The position numbers and the translations under genes were made by a program. Of a stretch of DNA of 64,000 nt, positions 56,970 through 64,000 are shown one piece after another. The notes under the pieces were generated by a model that searched no databases, had not been told where the DNA came from, and was given only the letters and a program-made list of their open reading frames with translations. The DNA lies in assembly GCA_023548195.1 (NCBI GenBank), contig JAJHZJ010000121.1, positions 1,054,220 to 1,118,219 on the forward strand, read 5' to 3'. Source of the stretch: Bettongia penicillata ogilbyi (taxonomy: Eukaryota; Chordata; Mammalia; Diprotodontia; Potoroidae). Each line of letters opens with the position of its first letter. Position 1 is the stretch's first letter.

Positions 56970-57646
56970 TAATATTGGCATACTGGGGGAGGAGCCAAGA
57001 TGGTGGAGTAGAAAGACACACATACGGTAGCTCCCAAACCCATAGCCTATAAAATACCTGTAAGGAGGAACTCCCGACAACTTCTGGAGCAGAGGAAGCC
57101 GCAGAACAATGGAGTGGAGGAGATTTCTGTTCCAGAGAGACCAGAAAAACCAACACTGGGGGTCTGTTGCACACCAGACCCGGAGCGGAGCCCAGCCCTG
57201 CCCTGGCCGCATGGCCCCAGGAGGAGCAGATCCGGGCTGACTTCAGGGATGGAATCTCCAGCAGCTGCGAGGTTCCCTCTGCCCATCGGCACAAAGGTCA
57301 GTGAGAGGGCCTGTTTGGCTGGTCCAGAAGGGAGTGGAGTGTCTCCATAACTCAGGCCCCCTCAGGAGGCAGCAGCTGACAGGGGCTCCCAAAGCAGGAA
57401 GGAGCTCCTGTCCATTGTTGAAGATCTCCATGTAAACCCTTGAGAGAACTGAGCTCGGTGAGGCGGCCCTGCCTCAACCTGAGCACCTGAATTTAATCTT
57501 ACATTGAATAGCAGCCCTGCCCACTCTGAAAGCCCTGAGGCTGGGAAGCAGCATTTGAATCTCAGACCCCAAGCACTAGCTGGGTGGATCTGGAGGCAAG
57601 GTGGGTGTGGAAAAGAATCTCAGAAGTCGAATAACTGGCTGGAAAA

Positions 57647-58747
57647 ATGCCCAGAAAAGGGAAAAAAGTAAGACCATAGAAGGTTACTTTTTTGGTGAAC
57701 AGATATTTCCTCCTTTCCTTTCTGATGAGGAAGAGCAATGCTTGCCATCAGGGAAAGACATAGAAGTCAAGGCTTCTGAATCCCAAACATTGGAAATAAA
57801 TATTCAGTGGCCCAGGCCATGGAAGAGCTCAAAAAGGATTTTGAAAATCAAGTTAGACAGGTGGAGGAAAAACTGGGAAGAGAAATGAGAGAGATGCAAG
57901 AAAAGCATGAAAAATGGGTCAATACCTTGCTAAAGGAGACCCAAAAAAATGCTGAAGAAAATAACACCCTGAAAAATAGCCTAACTCAACTGGCAAAAGA
58001 GGTTCAAAAAGCCAATGAGGAGAAGAATGCTTTCAAAAGCAGAATTGGTCAAATGGAAAAGGATGTTCAAAAGCTCACTGAAGAAAATAGTTCTTTCAAA
58101 ATTAGAATGGAACAGATGGAGGCTAATGACTTTAGGACAAACCAAGAAATCACCAAACAAAACCAAAAGAATGAAAAAATGGAAGATAATGTGAAATATC
58201 TCATTGGAAAAACAACTAACCTCAAAAATAGATCCAGGAGAGACAATTTAAAAATTATGGGACTACCTGAAAGCCATGATCAAAAAAAAAAAGCCTAGAC
58301 ATCATCTTTCATGAAATTATCAAGGAAAACTGCCCTCATATTCTAGAACCAGAGGACAAAATAATTATTCAAGGAATCCACAGATCATTGCCAGAAAGAG
58401 ATCCAAAAAGAGAAACTCCTAGAAACATTGTGGCCAAATTCCAGAATTCCCAGGTCAAGGAGAAAATATTGCAAGCAGCTAGAAAGAAACAATTCCAGTA
58501 TTGTGGAAATACAGTCAGGATAACACAAGATCTAGCAGCTTCTACATTAAGGGATCAAAGGGTGTGGAATAGGATATTCCAGAAGTCAAAGGAACTAGGA
58601 CTAAAACCAAGAATCACCTACCCAGCAAAATCGAGTATAACACTTCAGGGGAAAAAATGGTCTTTCAATGAAATAGAAGACTTTCAAGCATTCTTGATGA
58701 AAAGACCAGAGCTGAAAAGAAAATTTGACTTTCAAACACAAGAATGA
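57647..58747 (+). pseudogene. L1-type ORF1 of HAL1-like element no. 5 (two frameshifts)
   Basis: From ATG 57647 the frame is open to about 57805, where one G is missing in 'cagtggcccag'. It continues in another frame at 57807-58298 through 'EEKLGREMREMQEKHEKW' and the heptads 'LAKEVQKANEEKNAFKS' to 'NLKIMGLPESHDQ'. Extra As in the run near 58281 shift it again. The C-terminal part (ETPRNIVAKFQ..., RITQDLAAS..., RITYPAKSS) is open to the TGA at 58745-58747. Total about 367 codons before damage. Confidence 0.9.
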
Positions 58748-58879
58748 GAAGAAGCATGAAAAAGCAAACAGCAAAGAGAAGTCATAAGGGACTTACTAAA
58801 GTTGAACTGTTTACATTCCTACATGGAAAGACAATATTTGTAACTCTTAAACCTTTTCAGTGTCTGGGTAGTTGGTGGG

Positions 58880-58883
<4 letters not shown>

Positions 58884-58924
<41 letters not shown>

Positions 58925-58930
58925 ACACAT
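58884..58930. repeat. (CA)n microsatellite
   Basis: It follows ORF1 by about 140 bases, the position seen in all full copies of this family. Confidence 0.95.
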
Positions 58931-59074
58931 GCATGCACACACAGAGACAGAGAGCACAGCGTGAATTGAATAGGATGGGATCATATCTTAAAAAATGAAG
59001 GTAAATGGTGAGAGAGAAATGTATTGGGAAGAGAGAAGGAGAAATGGAATGGGGCTAATTATCTCTCATAGAAG

Positions 59075-59179
59075 AGGCAGGCAGGAGACTTTTTAGTGGA
59101 GGGAAAAAGAGGCAGGCAGGAGACTTTTTAGTGGAGGGAAAAAGAGGCAGGCAGGAGACTTTTTAGTGGAGGGAAAAAG
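59075..59179 (+). repeat. 35-base tandem repeat, three perfect copies
   Basis: Units 59075-59109, 59110-59144 and 59145-59179 are identical and begin 'aggcaggcaggagactt'. Element no. 3 has only one unit (near 15197-15230), so the expansion is private to this copy. Confidence 0.97.
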
Positions 59180-59849
59180 AGGAGAGCTGAAGTTTACTCT
59201 CATCACATTCGACTAAAGGAAGGAATAAAATACACACTCATTTTGGTATGAAAACCTATCTTACAGTACAGGAAAGTGGGGGAGAAGGGGATAAGCAGGG
59301 TGGGGGGGATGATGGAAGGGAGGGCAATGGGAGAAGGGAGCAATTTGAAAGCAACATTCTTGGGGAGGGACAGGATCAAAAGAGAGAATGGAAGCAATGG
59401 GGGCAGAAAAGGATGGAGGGAAATATAGTTAGTCTTACACAACACGACTATTATTGAAGTCATTTGCAAAACTACACAGATATGGCCTATAATGAATTGC
59501 CTGCCTTCCCAAAGGGAATGGGTGGGGAGGGAGGGATGGGGAGAAGTTGGAAGTCAAAGTTTTAGGAACAACCGTTGAGTATTGTTCTTGCTACTAGGAA
59601 ATAAGTAATACAGGTAATGGGGAATAGAAAGTTATCTGGCCCTACAGGACAAAAGAGAAGATGGGGACAAGGGAAGGGAGGGATGATAGAAGAGAGGGCA
59701 GATTGTTGATAGGGGAAATTAGAATGCTTGGTGTATTGGGGTGGGAGGAGGGGACAAATAGGGAGAAAATTTGGAACCCAAAATTTTGTGAAAATGAATG
59801 TAAAAAGTTAAATAAATTTATTAAAAATTAAAAAAAATATTGGCATACT

Positions 59850-60070
59850 ACAGGACTTGGAGTCAAGAAGACCTGTGTTCAAATCCTGACTCACCCACTT
59901 ACTAGCTATTGTCTCTGGTCATCACTCAACCTCTCAATCTCATTTTCCTCATATGGAAAATGGGGATAATAGCATATACTTCATAGCATTCTTGTGAGAA
60001 TTAAATGAATTGACATACATATGTACATATGTAAAAACAACATAAGTGCTAGTCATTGTTATTATATTTC
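59850..60070 (+). repeat. tRNA-like/MIR-type SINE, target of element no. 5
   Basis: 'aggacttggagtcaagaagacc' to 'tttcctcatatggaaaatggggataatagc' and 'gagaattaaatgaattgacat' match the SINE body and tail. The head is lost at the HAL1 junction. Confidence 0.8.
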
Positions 60071-60689
60071 ATGAATATTACTACTTCCTTTTCTGATATG
60101 TGTGCTCTTGATTAAGTTTTTTATGCCACACAGAAGTATTATTTGTGGCATCTTGAAGCCCACTTCTCCCCTCTAAATGACTTTCCATTGCCCTGTGGGT
60201 CACTCTTAACTGTGATTCTTCTGAAATTATGGTGTTCCAAAATTTATAGCCACATAGTATCACCAAGAGAATATTAATGTCAAAAAGATGTGCTTTAGTG
60301 GCAAGGAGCAATTGAAATCATTAACAGTAACGGGTCATTCATTTATTTAACAAGTAACTATGAAGCACCTTTGATAAGTAGAACCCTTTCTTAGAGCCAT
60401 GGATTGAGGGTGGTACCTTTAGACTAGATTCTAGTCTAGTTCTTACTAGGATCTACCCTTCTCCATTGAGAAAGGATTAAGATATTAAAATTTTCAATGG
60501 GAAGAGGAGGCTATATTCATTTCCAGGAGTGAGGGAAGTGGTACCAAAGAGAATAAAATTCTGAAATGTTAACTCAGATTGCAATTTTTGTTGAAATTTT
60601 CTGTAAATATTACCTGAATTCTTCTTGGGGCAGGGAGTTCTACTGACCACTGGAATTTGTTGAGTTGTCTGAATGCACATACCTGTGAT
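60071..60689. other. Unassigned sequence
   Basis: No recognised gene or repeat. Confidence 0.4.
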
Positions 60690-61130
60690 TTTGTATTATC
60701 AGTTTGTTAGTCAAGTGGGAGATGATTTGGAGAGACAAAAGTCTAGAGAAACCAATTTAAAGATTATTGCAATGGTCCAGGTAACAGGGGATGAGGCAAT
60801 GAACAAAGACGGAGGCAATGAGAGAAAATGATACATGTGAGCAACACTGCGCAGGAAGAATGAACAAGATATGACAACTGATAAAATATGGGGGATGGGG
60901 AATAAGGGAGAGGGAAGAATTAAAGACCGCAGATCTGGCATTTACAAGATCATCAGTATCTTTGGAAAGAACACTATCAGCTGTCATGAAGTCATAAAAC
61001 AGGGTTGAGAAGTGAGTAAGAGGAGAGGAATTAAAAACACCTAGAGTAGATCACTTTTCTAGGAGTGTGATGGTAAAAGGGAGAAGAAATATTAGAGAAC
61101 TGCTTCAATAAATAGTAAGGTGGAATGAAG
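60690..61130 (-). repeat. L2 fragment (minus strand)
   Basis: 'gattattgcaatggtccaggtaac' and 'gatgaggcaatgaac' are reversed L2 ORF2 (counterpart of 'CLDYCNSLL'). Highly diverged. Confidence 0.6.
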
Positions 61131-61139
61131 GTTTTATTT

Positions 61140-61655
61140 TGTTGTTTTATTTAATTAATTTTTAGTTTTCAACATGCACTTTATAAGATTTTGAATTCTC
61201 AATTTTCCTTCCTTCTCTCCCCTCCCCCCTCCCCAAGACAGCACGCCATCTGATAAGGCTATGCATGTACAATCATATTAAATATATTTCCACATTAGTC
61301 ATGTTGTGAAAGAAGAATTAGAACAAAAAGGAAAAACCATGAGAAAGAAAAAAAAAGAGAAAATAGTACACTTCGATCTGCATTCAGACTCCATAGTTCT
61401 TTTTCTGGATGTGGAGAGCATTTTTCATCAGGAGTCTTTTGAAATTGTCTTAGATCATTGTATTGCTGAGAAGAGCTAAGTCAATGATAGTTGATCATCA
61501 CACGATCTTGCTGTCACTGTGTACAATGTTCTGGTTCCGCTCACTTCATTCAGCATCAGTTCAGGTTAAGTCCAGGTTTTTCTGAAATCTGCCTGCTGCT
61601 CATTTCTTATGGAACAATAGTATTCCGTTACACAGCTTGCTCAGCCATTCATATT
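61140..61655 (-). mobile_element. 5'-truncated marsupial L1 3' end (minus strand)
   Basis: It is the reverse complement of the L1 3' UTR and ORF2 end seen at 54.9-55.4 kb: 'tttccacattagtcatgttgtg', 'aaaaaccatgagaaa' and 'ggttccgctcacttcattcagcatc' appear in order. 'tattttgtt' near 61135 and 61652 may be the target-site duplication. Confidence 0.83.
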
Positions 61656-61684
61656 TTGTTTTGTTTTTAAGGACTAGGGAGACC

Positions 61685-62822
61685 TGCAGGGAAGGAGTTA
61701 ACCACATCGGCTCCCATTTCTATGAAGATGACCCCCATATCTATATATTCAGTCCTAGGATCTATTCTGAGTTTCAGTTCCTCATCACCAACTGCTTAGC
61801 GCACATTTCAAATTGGATGTTCCATCGACATTTTATGTCTAGAACAGAATCCATTACCTTCCCCACAGCACCAACTCCACGTCTTCTTCACTTCCCTTTT
61901 CCTGTTAAGGGCACTTCTCTTTCTAGACATACAGAGGCTCTCAATCTCAGAGCAATCCTATGCCCACATATCGAATCAATTAACAAGTCTTATCAATTCC
62001 ATAGCATGTCTCCCACCCACCCCCTTCTCTTCAGCTCACCCAGACACCATCCTCATTCAGTCTGTCATCACCTCTCACCTGAACTGCTACAACATCGTCT
62101 CCTAACCGCTCTCCCTGACTCCCCTCTCCAATCCATCCTTCACATTACCAAAGTGATTTTCCTAAGGCACAAATTTGATCATGTCACTCCCATACTCGAT
62201 AAACTCCCCTAGGTCGCTAAAAACTCTAGGATCAACTTTGGCATTTGAAGATACTTCACAATGATCTTTGATTATTATGTACTACTCTCTTTTATCTATT
62301 GCTCAGCTTAGACAAACTAGTCTTCTTCCAGTTCCCCACACACTACAACCCATCTCCTGTCTCTGTGCCTTTGCCCTGGATATTCCTCTTCCCTAGCATA
62401 AACTCCCTTCGCTTTCTCAGAATCTTTCATTTCCTTTAAAGCTCAGCTCTAGTACTATTTTTTACATGATGCCTAGTGCCTTTCCCCTCTCCAAATTAGC
62501 TTGTATTTATTTTTTATGTAGCTTATATGCATATTTTTCCTTCCCTAATAGATTAGAAGCTCCTTGAGGCTATGGACTGTTTTGTGTCTTTCTTTGGGTC
62601 CCTAACATCTAGTACAGTGCCTTTAGGACAGGGGTGGAGAACTTGTGACCTGAAGCCACATATGGCCCTCAAAATCCTCAAGTAAGGCCCTTTGACTTAT
62701 TCTGTGACTCTGTCACAGGGCCTTATTTAAGGACCTAGAGGGCCACATGTGACCTCGAGGCTACAGGTTCCCCACCACTGCCTTAGAAATTTAAGAAATG
62801 CTTATAGATTGATTGAATCATT
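61685..62822 (+). mobile_element. L2 LINE 3' part with nested MITE
   Basis: The end of ORF2 is readable in ORF 61637-62212 as 'PLQSILHITKVIFLRHKFDHVTPIL' (usual L2 'VFLKRKSDHVTPLL'). The 3' UTR follows with 'ctgtctctgtgcctttgccctggat' and 'gctccttgaggctatggac', then the L2 terminus 'agattgattgaatca' (62806-62820). A hAT MITE splits the terminus at 62633-62783. Confidence 0.83.
62633..62783. mobile_element. hAT-type MITE nested in the L2 tail
   Basis: Inverted halves 'caggggtggagaacttgtgacctgaagccacatatggcc' and 'gggccacatgtgacctcgaggctacaggttccccaccactg'. Flanking octamers are 'ctttagga' and 'ccttagaa' (6 of 8). Removing it restores the L2 end. Same family as 43213-43402. Confidence 0.82.
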
Positions 62823-62825
62823 AAT

Positions 62826-63240
62826 TTGTCAATGAGATATATGCCAACCAAAGGTATTCTCCAACATCGTGGAGAATATTCTATAGCATGTAAGCAGAAA
62901 AAGGATCCCTTATGGACGGTAAAATTCACCAGATGCTATTTGCAAATGACATTGTACTTACTGCATCTAGTTGATACAGTACACATGTGGTTCATCTTTA
63001 GTGAGAAAAAAAAAGTTGGCTGCAAAGAGTTTGGCTTACTAATAATACTGGATTCATACTGGAAAAAAACAGACATATGAAGAATGCATATGTCCCAGAT
63101 TATGAAATGTATTTAGACAAGCAACACTTTGAGTGAGCTATATATATATAGACACTGGAAGTGGGCAGTGAGCTAGGCCCAGAATTGAAAACAGAGAACT
63201 AGATTGTGTTTAGAAACTACATAAACTTAACTTACACTGC
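62826..63240 (+). mobile_element. RTE-type LINE fragment
   Basis: 'ggagaatattctatagcatgtaagcagaaaaagg' leads to 'tttgcaaatgacattgtact', a decayed FADDIVL motif with N in place of the first D (62938-62958). 'gtgggcagtgagctaggcccagaattgaa' (63163-63190) is the same ORF region as in 44005-44030. Not functional. Confidence 0.68.
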
Positions 63241-64000
63241 TTCAACGCCCTTTATACACTGTAGAGTTGCACATAAGACTAAGGGTCCCCTTCCATTACC
63301 GTGTGCCTTTGGGACACCTGGGAGGACATAATGTCTATGCAGGGACAGTTTGTGAATCTGGTCAGTACAACTTGTATGTTATGTAAACAGGATGAAATAT
63401 GCCCCAAGTGTGGTCCAGCAGCTGCTGCTTTATCTGTCATGGGTCACAAGTGCAGACAAACGTATCCATGGTGACCTGCCTGACCTAGTGAGGGTCGGAA
63501 CTGTGGGATTAATGACATACCATTACAGGAGCAACCACAGTGAAGAGAACAGCTTTGACTACTGTAAGTATGTTCAAACTTCAAAACTCACAGGCAAAAT
63601 AGAATTTTTTATTTCATGTCCAAGAAAAAGTTGGGAGGTAATAGGAGGGAAAGCCCAACACCTTTTCTTTCTGTGAGAAATCCAGGAGACTTCCTTTAGC
63701 CCCTTAAAGTCCCTTATTTTTATAGACTTTGACTCCCAAGAGTAATGCTGTAGGTATCTTAGAAGAAGAGGAGAAGGAATTGATTCAGAGGACTTGCTAA
63801 ATATAAATCAAGCCTTAAAGAACAAAGACTCATCATGCTTCACTTCTCTTTAACAATAACTCATGAAAATGAGTTTAGGAATCTAACAATACACTGGGAA
63901 AAAGTATCACGAAAGTCAGAATCCGGATAAAAATGTCTGGGAGATTTAATAAAAGCTATAGACTCTCAGACTGTGTGATCCGTATTGAGGTAAAGATATT
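63241..64000. other. Unassigned sequence
   Basis: No recognised gene or repeat. The 94-codon ORF at 63392-63676 has no recognisable homology. Confidence 0.4.

Larger units (their letters stand above)
56985..59835 (+). mobile_element. Full-length HAL1-like element no. 5
   Basis: The insertion is about 2.85 kb, flanked by the 14-bp duplication 'aatattggcatact' at 56971-56984 and 59836-59849. It begins 'gggggaggagccaagatgg', as human L1 does. A GC-rich 5' UTR, ORF1, CA microsatellite and 3' UTR with a 35-base triplication follow, ending 'aaataaatttattaaaaatt'. No ORF2. It inserted at the edge of an older SINE. Confidence 0.93.

Noticed and set aside
59075..59179. CRISPR-like array
   Set aside because: The 35-base repeats are contiguous with no spacers, in a mammalian retroelement.
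61637..62212. 191-codon ORF as a novel gene
   Set aside because: Its C-terminal half is the end of L2 ORF2 and the ORF runs directly into the L2 3' UTR.

Overview
The window looks like a stretch of a metatherian (marsupial) nuclear genome that is poor in host genes. It is AT-rich and built almost entirely of nested retroelements: marsupial-type L1 and ORF1-only 'half-L1' (HAL1-like) elements, L2/CR1 and RTE LINEs, tRNA-like SINEs whose tail resembles RTE, MIR-class SINEs, a few hAT-type MITEs and LTR remnants. No intact host protein-coding gene and no functional RNA gene could be supported. The species was not determined.

Layout. (1) 1-2010 is unassigned. (2) 2082-17584 is bracketed by two related LTRs, both on the minus strand, with a polypurine tract beside the left one and a tRNA-Pro-like primer-binding site beside the right one. 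The sequence between them reads as a non-coding or decayed retroviral interior and was later hit by three HAL1-like insertions and one truncated L1. (3) 17.6-34.2 kb holds scattered SINEs, hAT MITEs, old L1 ORF2 pieces (one split by a probable solo LTR), truncated HAL1 3' ends and a minus-strand RTE remnant. (4) 34263-37246 is the only recognisable host-gene-derived locus: a full-length intronless NUAK2 retropseudogene with a poly(A) tail and a 17-bp target-site duplication. (5) 37-46 kb holds an L1 3' end, SINEs, a 7SL RNA retropseudogene, a hAT MITE, RTE and a minus-strand L2. (6) 46.4-49.1 kb is a full-length minus-strand HAL1-like element. (7) 49.2-53.1 kb holds a long L2 with recognisable endonuclease and reverse-transcriptase regions, then a CR1/L3-type tail. 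(8) 53.9-64 kb holds an L1 3' end, a full-length HAL1-like element, L2 pieces (one with a hAT MITE nested in its tail) and an RTE fragment.

How the parts relate. Autonomous L1 supplies the enzymes that would move the HAL1-like elements, the NUAK2 retrocopy and the 7SL copy; all carry LINE-type duplications and most carry A-rich tails. RTE would be the driver for the SINEs with the 'aaatggggtcac...gactg' tail. The insertions nest inside one another, giving relative ages: L2, CR1, MIR and the LTR element are old hosts, and HAL1-like elements are among the younger arrivals.

The most interesting items are the cluster of complete ORF1-only L1 derivatives with perfect target-site duplications, one of them carrying an unrelated 3' tail; the NUAK2 retropseudogene; the full-length 7SL copy; and an LTR element with no readable gag-pol-env. 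All assignments come from reading the sequence by eye against remembered family features; nothing was searched or aligned by software.
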